Shown here in pieces: positions 33,411 through 41,492 of a stretch of DNA of 64,000 bases; position 1 is the stretch's first letter, and each line of letters begins with the position of its first letter. Source of the DNA: Chitinophagales bacterium (GTDB lineage Bacteria > Bacteroidota > Bacteroidia > Chitinophagales > UBA10324); contig JANWXQ010000095.1 in assembly GCA_025057275.1 (NCBI GenBank), positions 1 through 64,000 on the forward strand, written 5' to 3'. Made by a program: the position numbers and the translations under genes. The notes under the pieces were generated by a model. That model saw nothing but the letters and a program-made list of their open reading frames with translations, did not search any database and was not told where the DNA came from.

Positions 33411-36023
33411 ATGAAAAAAAACCTTACGCTTTTCCTGCTGTCAGTAGCGGTTTTTGCAACGATGCTTCAACCGGCTGCCGCTACCCACATTGTCGGCGGT
33501 GAAATGATCTACACCTGCCTGGGGAACAATCAGTATCAGCTTACCCTTAAGGTGTACCGCGACTGTTACAACGGTCTGGCTGCTTACGACAATCCGGCAT
33601 ACATATTCATTTTTAATTCATCGGGCGGTCTTGTTCAAACGCTTTCCGTTCAGTTTCCCGGCTCAGATACATTGGACAACAATCCCGGTAACCCCTGCCT
33701 GATCGTACCGCCGGGCATCTGCGTGGAGGAAGCCGTTTACCAAACCACCGTTACGCTTCAACCCTCAACGGGTGGTTACTGGCTGGTGTATCAGCGTTGT
33801 TGCCGCAACGGCGCTTTAATTACTAACCTGATCAATCCGGGTAGTACAGGCGCCACCTATCTGGAAACCTTACCTGATCCCAATGTCGCCAGTTGCAACA
33901 ACAGTCCGTACTTCAACAATTTTCCCCCGACGGTCATTTGCGCCAACACCGACTTTGTATTTGACCATTCGGCAACCGACCCCGACGGCGACTCACTGGT
34001 ATATTCCCTGTGCGCACCGTTTGAAGGAGCCAGCACGGCCAATCCACAGCCTAGTCCGTTCAACCCGCCCGTTCCTCCCCCTTACGGTCCGGTGGTGTTT
34101 TCCAGCCCCTACAGCGCCACCAATCCGCTGGGTGGCAGCCCGCCGCTGAGTATTGATCCGGTAACCGGGCTGATGACGGGGCATCCGCAAACCGTGGGCA
34201 ATTTTGTGGTGGGCGTCTGTGCCCAGGAATATCGTAATGGCGTTCTGATCGGAGAACACAAACGCGATTTTCAGTTCAATGTAACCACCTGCACTCCGGC
34301 CGTACTTGCTTCCACCCCGCCGGTGGTCAACAACTGCGCAGGCTATACAGTGACCTTCCAAAACAACAGCATTGGCGGAAACGTGTATCACTGGGACTTC
34401 GGTGTGCCGGGCATCAGCAACGACACCTCTAACCTGTTTCAGCCCACATTCACCTTTCCGGATACCGGCGTTTATACCGTTACGCTCATGGTGAATCCGG
34501 GCGCTCCCTGTGGTGACACCACCACGGCTACAGTCTATATCTATCCGACCCTGACCGGTGCCATGATTGCGCCCGATGCCTGCCAGGGCAAGTCCATTCA
34601 GTTCAGCGATGCATCGGTGGCTACTTATGGCACCATCTCTGACTGGAAATGGACCTTTGGCGATGGCAACAGTTCTTCGGTGAAAAATCCGAGTCACACC
34701 TATGCCAGTCCGGGTACTTACACGGTAACCCTGATCGTAACCACCTCCTTTGGCTGTGTGGATACGGTGAAGGAAACGGTAACCGTTTATCCCTCTCCGC
34801 AAACGAGCATTACTCCGGGGGATACGCTGATTTGTTACCTGGATGAGGTTCAGTTGTTTGCCAGTGGCAGCGGCAACTTCGTCTGGCAGCCCAACTACAA
34901 CTTGACCAATCCGAATATTCCCAATCCCATCGCTTCTCCAGACGTCACCACCACGTACTATGTGATTGTTTCCAATAGCTACGGCTGCTCCGATACCGCC
35001 TCGGTAACCATCGGGGTGGTGGACACCGTTATCGTGGATGCAGGCCCTGATGTGGTGATTTGTCCCGGCGATACGGCCCAGTTGCTGGCCACGGGGCCGG
35101 GCGGCTCCTTTCAGTGGACGCCAACCTCATCCCTGAGCAATCCCAACATGGCTAATCCGCAGGCCTGGCCTTCAGTTACCACCACCTACATCGTGACCAA
35201 CAAGGTAGGCTCCTGTGTCGGGTCCGATGCCGTAACGGTGTTCGTAAAGCCGCTGCCCAACATCACCGCCGGTCCCGATCAGGAAATCTGCGAGGGCGAC
35301 ACCGTACAGATTACCGCCCAGGGAGGTACCAGCTATTTGTGGTCGCCTGCTGCCTCGCTTTCTGACCCTACGGCAGAAAGTCCCCTGGCCTTTCCTTCGG
35401 TAACCACCACCTATGTTTTCCAGGCCACAGACTCCAATTCCTGCTACAAGGTTGTAGTTGATTCTCTTACCGTAACCGTTATTCCCGAGCCCGAGATCAC
35501 CCTTACGGCCGACACCACCATTATTCTGGGAACCTGTGTGCAGCTTACTGTTTCCGGAGGAAACAGCTACCAATGGACCCCTGTTGCCGGCTTGAGCGAT
35601 CCGAACATCGCCGATCCGCTGGCCTGTCCGGAAACGAGTACCACCTACTGCGTGGATGTCACCACCGGCCTGGGTTGTGTGTACCGGAAGTGTGTGGACA
35701 TTACCGTGAAAAACGACCCGATAGTCACGTTTCCTTCAGCTTTTTCTCCCAACAACGACAACCGCAACGACGTCTTCCGCCCCATTGTTGTGGGGCTGGC
35801 CCGCGTTGATGCGTTTCGTGTGTACAACCGGTGGGGTGAATTGATCTGGGAGGCAGAAGGCATTGACGTCGGCGGCGGTCCTTTCCCGGCACAATACGGC
35901 TGGAATGGAACGTACAAGGGCAAGGAGCAGCCGGTGGGCGTTTATGTGTACTACCTGAAGGGATCGGCCAAAGCCACCGGAGCCCCGATTGAACTAAAGG
36001 GAAATGTGACTCTGGTGCGGTAA
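33411..36023 (+). CDS. Gliding-motility-type surface protein with PKD domains, second paralogue
   Basis: An 870-residue tandem copy of the preceding protein with the same module order: signal peptide (about 24 residues), THIVGGEMIYTCLG Cys-rich N-terminal module, PKD-like domains (HWDFGVPG, WKWTFGDGNS, HTYASPGTYTVTL), four YxWxPxxxLxxP repeats and a C-terminal sorting domain with FPSAFSPNNDNRNDVFRP and VYNRWGELIWEA. Stretches such as NNFPPTVICAN and YRNGVL are identical between copies. It differs by a Pro-rich insert near residue 220 and by longer repeats. Gene duplication is the simplest origin. A tRNA-Leu begins 30 bases after its stop. Confidence 0.88.
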   Translation: MKKNLTLFLLSVAVFATMLQPAAATHIVGGEMIYTCLGNNQYQLTLKVYRDCYNGLAAYDNPAYIFIFNSSGGLVQTLSVQFPGSDTLDNNPGNPCLIVPPGICVEEAVYQTTVTLQPSTGGYWLVYQRCCRNGALITNLINPGSTGATYLETLPDPNVASCNNSPYFNNFPPTVICANTDFVFDHSATDPDGDSLVYSLCAPFEGASTANPQPSPFNPPVPPPYGPVVFSSPYSATNPLGGSPPLSIDPVTGLMTGHPQTVGNFVVGVCAQEYRNGVLIGEHKRDFQFNVTTCTPAVLASTPPVVNNCAGYTVTFQNNSIGGNVYHWDFGVPGISNDTSNLFQPTFTFPDTGVYTVTLMVNPGAPCGDTTTATVYIYPTLTGAMIAPDACQGKSIQFSDASVATYGTISDWKWTFGDGNSSSVKNPSHTYASPGTYTVTLIVTTSFGCVDTVKETVTVYPSPQTSITPGDTLICYLDEVQLFASGSGNFVWQPNYNLTNPNIPNPIASPDVTTTYYVIVSNSYGCSDTASVTIGVVDTVIVDAGPDVVICPGDTAQLLATGPGGSFQWTPTSSLSNPNMANPQAWPSVTTTYIVTNKVGSCVGSDAVTVFVKPLPNITAGPDQEICEGDTVQITAQGGTSYLWSPAASLSDPTAESPLAFPSVTTTYVFQATDSNSCYKVVVDSLTVTVIPEPEITLTADTTIILGTCVQLTVSGGNSYQWTPVAGLSDPNIADPLACPETSTTYCVDVTTGLGCVYRKCVDITVKNDPIVTFPSAFSPNNDNRNDVFRPIVVGLARVDAFRVYNRWGELIWEAEGIDVGGGPFPAQYGWNGTYKGKEQPVGVYVYYLKGSAKATGAPIELKGNVTLVR

Positions 36024-36034
36024 GCGCAGCACAG

Positions 36035-36042
36035 TACCTTTG
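36035..36042 (+). promoter_or_regulatory. -7 box for tRNA-Leu(GAG)
   Basis: TACCTTTG matches TAnnTTTG exactly, 11 bases before the mature 5' end of the tRNA. Confidence 0.65.
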
Positions 36043-36053
36043 CAGCCAGGCAG

Positions 36054-36135
36054 GCCCGGGTGGTGGAATTGGTAGACACACCATCTTGAGGGGGTGGCGC
36101 CGCGAGGCGTGCTGGTTCGAATCCAGTCCCGGGCA
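36054..36135 (+). tRNA. tRNA-Leu (anticodon GAG, reads CUC/CUU)
   Basis: Acceptor stem GCCCGGG (36054-36060) pairs with CCCGGGC (36128-36134), discriminator A at 36135. The anticodon stem CCATC/GGTGG encloses TTGAGGG, giving GAG. A long variable arm (GCGCCGCGAGGCGT region) and GGTTCGAAT T-loop are present. CCA is not encoded, unlike the CAA isoacceptor at 3710-3796. It has its own -7 box upstream. Confidence 0.94.
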
Positions 36136-36140
36136 CAACA

Positions 36141-36155
36141 GCAGGCTCTCCCTGC
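36141..36155. terminator. Small hairpin between tRNA-Leu and the convergent GT2 gene
   Basis: GCAGG (36141-36145) and CCTGC (36151-36155) around a 5-base loop, with a short AT-rich flank on each side. A 5-bp stem without a T-tract is weak evidence for termination. Confidence 0.3.
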
Positions 36156-36158
36156 GAT

Positions 36159-36959
36159 TTACGACCTGCGGTAGGAACGAAACAGACTCTGCCACCGCAT
36201 GCGGAGCACGCCCAGCGCCGCTTCCTTTACGATGCCTTTGTTCATTTTAGACAGGCCCTCCATGCGGTCAACAAACGTTATAGGTATTTCTTTAATACGA
36301 AATCCCAGACACCAGGCGGCATATTTCATTTCAATCTGAAACGCATATCCGACAAAACGGATGCGGTTCAGATCCAACGTGTCCAATACCTGACGACGGT
36401 AGCAAACGAATCCGGCCGTAGCATCCTGAACCGGCATCCAGGTGATGAGCCGCACGTACACGGAGGCATAGTAGGAAAGCAGCACGCGATCCACCGGCCA
36501 GTTCAAAACACGGCCGCCTTTAACGTAGCGGCTGCCGATGGCCACATCATATCCGTCGCGGGCGCAGGCCTGATACAAATCGGCAACGGAACGCACGGGA
36601 TGAGAAAAGTCGGCATCCATTTCAAAAATGTAATCGTAACTGCGTTCCAATGCCCAGCGGAATCCTGCAATGTAGGCGGTGCCCAATCCCTGCTTGCCGC
36701 TACGCTGCATCAGAAACAACTGATTGACATAGGTAGCCTGCAACTCCTGTACGCATAGAGCCGTCTGATCGGGCGAATCGTCATCCACTACCAAAACATG
36801 GACATCGGGGTAGCTGGCAAACAATTCCGGCAACAGCCGCCCGATGTTTTCCCGTTCGTTGTAGGTAGGAATGATGATCAGCGTGTTGGCAGCAGTCAAG
36901 TGATTTTGATTAGGGTCTGAACATGTTTGGCCGGAAGGTACAGCGCAGCAGGCTTCCAC
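36159..36959 (-). CDS. Polyprenol monophosphomannose synthase-like glycosyltransferase (GT2)
   Basis: Membrane-associated glycosyltransferase that would transfer mannose (or glucose) from a nucleotide sugar to a polyprenyl phosphate. Core motifs are LIIIPTYNERENIGRLL, VLVVDDDSPDQTA, GLGTAYIAGFRWALE, the metal-binding FEMDADFSHP, and AIGSRYVKGG. The frame ends in a basic RSYRRS, with no membrane helices after the catalytic domain, which points to a DPM1-like synthase rather than an ArnC/GtrB flippase-linked type. No ATG precedes the first strand: the start is either GTG at 36959 (used here) or TTG at 36899. It follows mpl by 23 bases. A mannosyl carrier could feed the TMTC-like enzyme at 59118-60809. 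Confidence 0.78.
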   Translation of the reverse strand: MEACCAVPSGQTCSDPNQNHLTAANTLIIIPTYNERENIGRLLPELFASYPDVHVLVVDDDSPDQTALCVQELQATYVNQLFLMQRSGKQGLGTAYIAGFRWALERSYDYIFEMDADFSHPVRSVADLYQACARDGYDVAIGSRYVKGGRVLNWPVDRVLLSYYASVYVRLITWMPVQDATAGFVCYRRQVLDTLDLNRIRFVGYAFQIEMKYAAWCLGFRIKEIPITFVDRMEGLSKMNKGIVKEAALGVLRMRWQSLFRSYRRS

Positions 36960-36982
36960 GCTGCGGGGCAGCAGGAGGGTGA

Positions 36983-38350
36983 TTACTGCGGAAGACTGAC
37001 AAATTTAGCGATGGCCTGCACATCCATACCGCCCCAGTTGCCGGAGCTCATCAGCAGAAGCACATGATGTTGCCACTGCTGTGCATGCAACAGGCTGCGC
37101 AATGCTTCGGCATCGTAAGCCACCTGCAGCCGCTCGTCAGCAAATGCCTGGCGCAGGCGCTGCAGTGAAAAGAGGGCATGGCCCTTTTTTTCCACCGTCT
37201 TGCGATCCAATAACACCACAGGGATATCGGCAGCAAGAAGGCTTTGGCCATACCGGTCAATAAACCGCTCATCCAGGCTGCTGAACGTATGCAATTCCAG
37301 ACAGGCAACGAGTGTGCGGTCGGGATGCGTGTCGCGAACGGCCTGCAGCGTGGCGGCAACCTTGGAGGGGGCATGGGCAAAATCGTTATACACGATGCAG
37401 CGGCCGGAATGCGCCAATTGCTGCAGTCGTCGCTGGGCTCCGCTGAAACGCTGCAGCGATTCCAGCGCTTGGGCCAACGGTATGCCTGCAGCTACGTTAC
37501 ACAGCGTGGCAGCACCTAGCAGGTTTTGCATGTTGTGCTTTCCGAGCAATTGAGTGGTATAGGTTTTTCCCTCTGCGAGCAGTTTCCAGCCCGGCCAGCC
37601 CGGAACATAATCGGGAGTGTGATAAGCCTGTACGCTCAGTCGTGCAGCTTGACGTTTTGCCATGGGTTCCAGCTGCTCATCATCGGCGCAATACACCAAA
37701 TGGCCGCTATCCGGTATGCTGTCCATCAGCGAAACGAAGGCGCTGCGATACGACTCCTCTGTAGGAAAAACATTCACGTGATCCCAGGATAAACCGCTGA
37801 TCAGGGCGGCATGAGGGCGATAAACGAGAAACTTGGGCTGCAGGTTCACCACCGAATCCGGATATTCGTCGCCTTCAAAGATCATCCAGTCCGCATCGTC
37901 GCTGATCTGCACGGTATGCTCAAAACCGGGTACGGAAGCGCCGATCAGGTAATCAAATTTCAATCCTGCTGAGCGGAACACCTCCATGACCATGGCCGTG
38001 ATCGTGGTCTTTCCATGGCTGCCGGCCACCACCAGGCGCTTTTTGTCACGGGCATGTTCATACAGAAACTGCGGATACGAAAACAGCGGAAGTCCGAGCG
38101 CTTGTGCATGCAGCAACTCCGGATTGTCTTTTTTGGCATGCATGCCTACGATGACGGCATCCAGCTGGCGGTGAATCCGCTCGGCACACCAGCCTTCGCA
38201 TGCCGGCAGCAGGCCATGAGCCTGAAGCCGGGAGCGCGCCGGATCGTTTATCGCATCGTCCGATCCGCTTACCGTATGTCCTGCCCGGTGAAGAGCAATA
38301 GCCAGGCTGTGCATAACGCTCCCCCCGATAGCGATGAAGTGTACCTTCAT
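36983..38350 (-). CDS. mpl: UDP-N-acetylmuramate:tripeptide ligase (murein peptide recycling)
   Basis: Mur-ligase family enzyme of 455 residues that reuses cell-wall peptides by joining L-Ala-D-Glu-meso-Dap to UDP-MurNAc. The N-terminal Rossmann loop HFIAIGGSVMHSLA and SGSDD, the ATP loop GSHGKTTITAMV (about residues 109-120), the central HVNVFPTEESYRSAF region and the C-terminal VYNDFAHAPSKVAATL and SSGNWGG are visible. The segment ILSK found in MurC is not present, and the DFAHAP block favours Mpl over MurC. It lies upstream of the GT2 gene on the same strand; a small lipoprotein gene is divergent from it. Confidence 0.92.
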   Translation of the reverse strand: MKVHFIAIGGSVMHSLAIALHRAGHTVSGSDDAINDPARSRLQAHGLLPACEGWCAERIHRQLDAVIVGMHAKKDNPELLHAQALGLPLFSYPQFLYEHARDKKRLVVAGSHGKTTITAMVMEVFRSAGLKFDYLIGASVPGFEHTVQISDDADWMIFEGDEYPDSVVNLQPKFLVYRPHAALISGLSWDHVNVFPTEESYRSAFVSLMDSIPDSGHLVYCADDEQLEPMAKRQAARLSVQAYHTPDYVPGWPGWKLLAEGKTYTTQLLGKHNMQNLLGAATLCNVAAGIPLAQALESLQRFSGAQRRLQQLAHSGRCIVYNDFAHAPSKVAATLQAVRDTHPDRTLVACLELHTFSSLDERFIDRYGQSLLAADIPVVLLDRKTVEKKGHALFSLQRLRQAFADERLQVAYDAEALRSLLHAQQWQHHVLLLMSSGNWGGMDVQAIAKFVSLPQ

Positions 38351-38379
38351 TTTCCTCTCTTTGCCTCAGTAAAATGTTT

Positions 38380-38387
38380 TAGTTTTG
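38380..38387 (+). promoter_or_regulatory. -7 box for the 45-residue lipoprotein gene
   Basis: TAGTTTTG matches TAnnTTTG exactly, with a TTTG at 38360-38363 (16-base spacer). It ends 48 bases before the ATG at 38436. Confidence 0.55.
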
Positions 38388-38435
38388 GTAAAAATCAAAG
38401 AGGCCATTCAGCGCCTGTTCCAATTGTTCCGAACC

Positions 38436-38573
38436 ATGAAACGAAATCAGTTCATCGTGCTTGCCGTGGCGGTTTTATTAGTTGCCTCATTGACTTCTTG
38501 TGGCACCACCAATAAGATGGGTTGCCCGGGGCAAATCAGCCAGGAGCACGTACAGCAGGACAACCGTAGTTAA
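38436..38573 (+). CDS. Small lipoprotein, 45 residues
   Basis: Starting at the ATG at 38436 the product has a basic head (MKRNQ), a hydrophobic core FIVLAVAVLLVASL and a lipobox LTSC (Cys21), followed by a short mature tail of 24 residues rich in Gly, Thr and Gln with a further Cys in MGCPG. It should be lipidated and tethered to a membrane. Short lipoproteins with a GCPG-like tail occur in other Bacteroidota, but I cannot assign a function. The gene stands alone, divergent from mpl, with its own promoter. A longer frame from 38385 would overlap the promoter box. Confidence 0.7.
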   Translation: MKRNQFIVLAVAVLLVASLTSCGTTNKMGCPGQISQEHVQQDNRS

Positions 38574-38619
38574 GGGCGCATCTGGGGCAACGTGGGGTTG
38601 CCGCGACGGTTGCTCAGGG

Positions 38620-39519
38620 CTATTTGAGCCGGAAGGTGTAGGTAATGGTTCCGAATTGTTCTTCCGCTGCTTCAGGATCAGGATTAATACGCGTTTGAAG
38701 GGCGGCTTCTTCTGCCAGACGAAACAGATAGGCATCGGTAGTGGTGGATCCCCGTTGCGTGGCCTTGGCAAAAATGACAGTGCCACTGCGGTCTACCTTG
38801 ATGTTGACTACCACCCGGCCGGTTTTCTGTGATTCATCCTCGATGGGTGGAAAATAAATGATGCGGCGGCCGCTCATGCCCAGCTGGGGCCCCCCGCCAG
38901 TTCCGCCTGCACCGGGTCCGCCCATGCCGGGTTGACCGCTGTAGTCGGTTCCGAACGGACTTCCTTCAGGTCGTCCCTGATCGCCGGCCTGATTGCCGGT
39001 GCCTTCCCCGGCAGAGGTAACCTGCTGGCTACCGGGATACAAAGCCTTGGGTTTGGGCGGAGTAGGTACATGACTAATTTCCTGTTGCTGCTTCGAGGCA
39101 ACAGGCCTGTTTTCTTCAGGCGTTGTCGGGCGGGCCGCCTTTTTCGGCGCGGTAAGCACAGGGGCATCCTCCACGTCCTGCGTTATAGCTTCCTGCCGGT
39201 CAGGTTGCCGCACCGGAGGAGCGGCCGCCGGAGCTGACGGCGCCTGCAGCACCGCTGCCGTGCCCTGAGGCTGCACATCGCCCATTCCCACATCCACCAA
39301 ACCCAGATTCAGAAAGACTCCCGATGCACTGAGCGGAGGGAACGGGGGCTTGATGATGATATACAAGAAAACCAAAAAGATGACTGCATGGACAAACAAG
39401 GCAACGGCCAGACCCAGCCAGCGCGCCCGGCGTTCGGAAGCGGCATTCGCTGCCTCGAAGGCAGGATTGATGTCCACCTGATGCTTGAGAAAATTGAAGG
39501 GATTGTAGGGGATGGCCAT
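38620..39519 (-). CDS. tonB: TonB-family energy transducer
   Basis: Inner-membrane protein that passes proton-motive energy to outer-membrane receptors. Its 299 residues contain a short cytoplasmic N-terminus, one membrane anchor (LGLAVALFVHAVIFLVFLYI, about 36-56), a long Pro/Gln/Gly-rich periplasmic linker (about 85-220) with GGPGAGGTGGG, and a C-terminal TonB domain with GRVVVNIKVDRSGTVIFAK and TITYTFRLK. It is the last gene of exbB-exbD-tonB and starts 8 bases after exbD. The domain is of the AgmX/TonB_C type common in Bacteroidota. It may serve the receptor at 5046-7331. Confidence 0.88.
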   Translation of the reverse strand: MAIPYNPFNFLKHQVDINPAFEAANAASERRARWLGLAVALFVHAVIFLVFLYIIIKPPFPPLSASGVFLNLGLVDVGMGDVQPQGTAAVLQAPSAPAAAPPVRQPDRQEAITQDVEDAPVLTAPKKAARPTTPEENRPVASKQQQEISHVPTPPKPKALYPGSQQVTSAGEGTGNQAGDQGRPEGSPFGTDYSGQPGMGGPGAGGTGGGPQLGMSGRRIIYFPPIEDESQKTGRVVVNIKVDRSGTVIFAKATQRGSTTTDAYLFRLAEEAALQTRINPDPEAAEEQFGTITYTFRLK

Positions 39520-39527
39520 ATAGCAGC

Positions 39528-39929
39528 TTAGCGCTTGGGCTGAGTGGCCAGCACCATTTTGGCTTTGAGCCTGGTGCCGATGTCGATGACATCCACCACA
39601 TCCTGAATGGTGAGCAGGTGGTCCACCCGCAAAACAATGGTGGGGTCGGCCATACCGGCCAGTTTGGCGGCCAACCGGCTTTCCAGCTCCGGATAGGGCA
39701 CCGGCTCGTCGTCAACGGCATAATTCAGGTTGCGGTCCACCGAGAGGGTGATCATTTTCTTGGCTACCGTTTGCTGCGTATGCTTGGCGCGCGGCAAGGT
39801 CAGCCGGATTACCGACGGGTTGATCATGGTGCTGACAATCAGAAAAAACAGCAGCAGCATGAACATGATGTCGTTCAGCGATGAAGTGGCCACTTCGGCC
39901 CGATGGCGACCGTTACGACGAAATCTCAT
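39528..39929 (-). CDS. exbD: Biopolymer transport protein ExbD
   Basis: Proton-channel partner of ExbB with 133 residues: a cytoplasmic basic head (MRFRRNGRHRAEV), one membrane helix (IMFMLLLFFLIVSTM, containing the Asp just before at NDIMF as the conserved acidic residue), and a periplasmic domain with the pattern ITLSVDRNLNYAVDDEPV and IVLRVDHLLTIQDVVDV. Its start overlaps the exbB stop by 4 bases (ATGA), so the two are co-translated. Confidence 0.92.
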   Translation of the reverse strand: MRFRRNGRHRAEVATSSLNDIMFMLLLFFLIVSTMINPSVIRLTLPRAKHTQQTVAKKMITLSVDRNLNYAVDDEPVPYPELESRLAAKLAGMADPTIVLRVDHLLTIQDVVDVIDIGTRLKAKMVLATQPKR

Positions 39930-40633
39930 GCGGCGGGTTCCTGAATAAGATCAACAAAGTCCACGGCGGTTTGCTCCAGGGTGTAGCTGACCCGGTCGAT
40001 CATGCTGTTGAGCACCTGGTGCATGATGAAAGCAAAGATGCCGACAATAAGCCCGGCAGCTGAAGTGATCATTTTTTCATATAGACCGCCGGCAATGGCA
40101 TCGATGCTGATGTTGGCTTCAACCGATATATTGTAAAAAATCCGTATTACTCCGCTGATGGTACCCACAAAACCCATCATAGGGGCCACCCCGGCAATGA
40201 TGCTCAGATATTGCAGGTTTCGTTCCAGTTTGTAGATCTCCAGCCGCCCTTCATTTTCTACGGCTGACTCTACTTCCTTGATCGGCCGTCCGATGCGTTT
40301 GATCCCTTTCAGCAGCAACCGGGCAAAGGGTGAATTGGTGCTTCGGCATAAGGCTAATGCCGATTCCATTTTTCCGTTTAGCAACTGATCGCGCAAAGTG
40401 AGCATGAAATGCCGGTCAATGCGGCTGGCCCTGCTGATTACAATGTAGCGTTCAATGCTGAAGTAAACGGCCAGTATCGAAAAGATGCCGATGGGAATCA
40501 TGATCCAGCCGCCTTTTACCAGCAGGCTGAGCAGGCTAAGGGAGTCCTGGGCGGGCGCGGTATTCTGAAATACGTTGGACGACAAGGTCAGACTATCTAC
40601 CGCAGCCTGGGTAATTTGCAGCAACAACGTCAT
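39926..40633 (-). CDS. exbB: MotA/TolQ/ExbB proton channel protein
   Basis: Inner-membrane channel subunit of 235 residues. It has an N-terminal periplasmic part with a membrane helix (GGWIMIPIGIFSILAVYFSI, about 41-60), a large cytoplasmic loop (about 65-145) with RIGRPIKEVESAVENEGRLEI, and the two conserved C-terminal helices (YLSIIAGVAPMMGFVGTISG and MITSAAGLIVGIFAFIMHQV). It is the first gene of the energy-transducing operon and has a TATTTTTG box upstream. Confidence 0.93.
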   Translation of the reverse strand: MTLLLQITQAAVDSLTLSSNVFQNTAPAQDSLSLLSLLVKGGWIMIPIGIFSILAVYFSIERYIVISRASRIDRHFMLTLRDQLLNGKMESALALCRSTNSPFARLLLKGIKRIGRPIKEVESAVENEGRLEIYKLERNLQYLSIIAGVAPMMGFVGTISGVIRIFYNISVEANISIDAIAGGLYEKMITSAAGLIVGIFAFIMHQVLNSMIDRVSYTLEQTAVDFVDLIQEPAA

Positions 40634-40688
40634 AAGCGGGCTTCTGAGTACAAGTGAACGTGAACCGGGGGCAGTTATTTTACCTGTT

Positions 40689-40696
40689 CAAAAATA
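40689..40696 (-). promoter_or_regulatory. -7 box for exbB-exbD-tonB
   Basis: Minus-strand TATTTTTG matches TAnnTTTG exactly, 55 bases before the exbB ATG. No clear -33 element is present. Confidence 0.5.
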
Positions 40697-40746
40697 CCGG
40701 TAGGCCGATGGCTGATGCGGTTAACTATTCACCAAGCGGGCAGGCG

Positions 40747-40766
40747 GTGTAGGCATTAGCCTACAC
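40747..40766 (-). terminator. Perfect 8-bp hairpin at the trmN6 stop
   Basis: GTGTAGGC (40747-40754), loop ATTA and GCCTACAC (40759-40766) form a perfect hairpin that starts on the last base of the trmN6 stop codon. There is no T-tract on either strand, so it is a candidate transcript-end structure rather than a classical terminator. Confidence 0.45.
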
Positions 40767-41473
40767 TACCATTTCACATAATAGGCTGCCAGCAACTGAT
40801 GCATTTCGGAGGAAAACCGGCCGGGCTGGTCGTGGATGGCTATAGTTTGGGTTTGTATTTCCTGAGGTTTGCGACAGAACATACAGGCTATGCGGTGTGG
40901 TGGACGCCCGTGAATTGAGGCGATGAAAAGAAGGTGTTCGGCAAAGAATTGGTTGCGTGCAGCCAGGTTCATCAGTTGTTGCCGTTCATCGGCAGGCCAC
41001 AACACCGCCAGCTTGCCTGATTGCGGCTGCAACAAACGGTTTGCCGCAGCAAATAATTCCTGCGGAAGAAGCGAAACCCTGTGGCGGGCCTGACGTCGCG
41101 CCGGATCAGGAGCTGCCAGGCGATGCACAAAAAACGGCGGATTGCTGATCATCAGGCTGTAGGTGCAATCAGAAGTAAACGTGCGGATGTCCGCACAATG
41201 GAGGCGAAGGCGCTCGCCCCATGGACTGTTTCGGAAATTCTCCGCTGCTTCAGCGGCGCATGGCTCATGCAACTCCACGGCATCAACAGGCAACGGACAA
41301 CGTTGGGCAACCATCAGGGCCAGCAGGCCGGTGCCCGTTCCTGCATCCAGAACAGCGCCCTGACGGGGAACATCCACCCATGCTCCAAACACGCAGGCAT
41401 CGGTGGTGACCTTCATGGCACAGCGTTCCTGCCTGATTGAAAATTGCTTGAAGTGAAAGACAGAGCTTCCCAT
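40766..41473 (-). CDS. tRNA1(Val) adenine-N6-methyltransferase TrmN6-like
   Basis: A 235-residue SAM-dependent methyltransferase that would modify A37 of a valine tRNA. Motifs: N-terminal FHFKQFSIRQ, the SAM loop LDAGTGTGLL (42-51), and the catalytic NPPF at 111-114, diagnostic of methyltransferases acting on exocyclic nitrogen. The opening FxFKQFxIxQ-x-CAMKV(T/G)TD segment is specific to the YfiC/TrmN6 family. It is last in a minus-strand cluster behind the response regulator, 19 bases from its stop. Confidence 0.88.
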   Translation of the reverse strand: MGSSVFHFKQFSIRQERCAMKVTTDACVFGAWVDVPRQGAVLDAGTGTGLLALMVAQRCPLPVDAVELHEPCAAEAAENFRNSPWGERLRLHCADIRTFTSDCTYSLMISNPPFFVHRLAAPDPARRQARHRVSLLPQELFAAANRLLQPQSGKLAVLWPADERQQLMNLAARNQFFAEHLLFIASIHGRPPHRIACMFCRKPQEIQTQTIAIHDQPGRFSSEMHQLLAAYYVKW

Positions 41474-41492
41474 GCGCTGCGGCGATCGGTTG

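Noticed and set aside
33993-34802. A 269-codon minus-strand frame inside the second PKD gene
   Set aside because: Repetitive Gly/Arg-rich composition that mirrors the Thr/Pro/Ser codons of the overlapping T9SS protein; no motif.
38585-38602. A 6-bp inverted repeat GGCAAC/GTTGCC after the small lipoprotein gene
   Set aside because: No T-tract on either strand and a short stem; insufficient for a terminator call.
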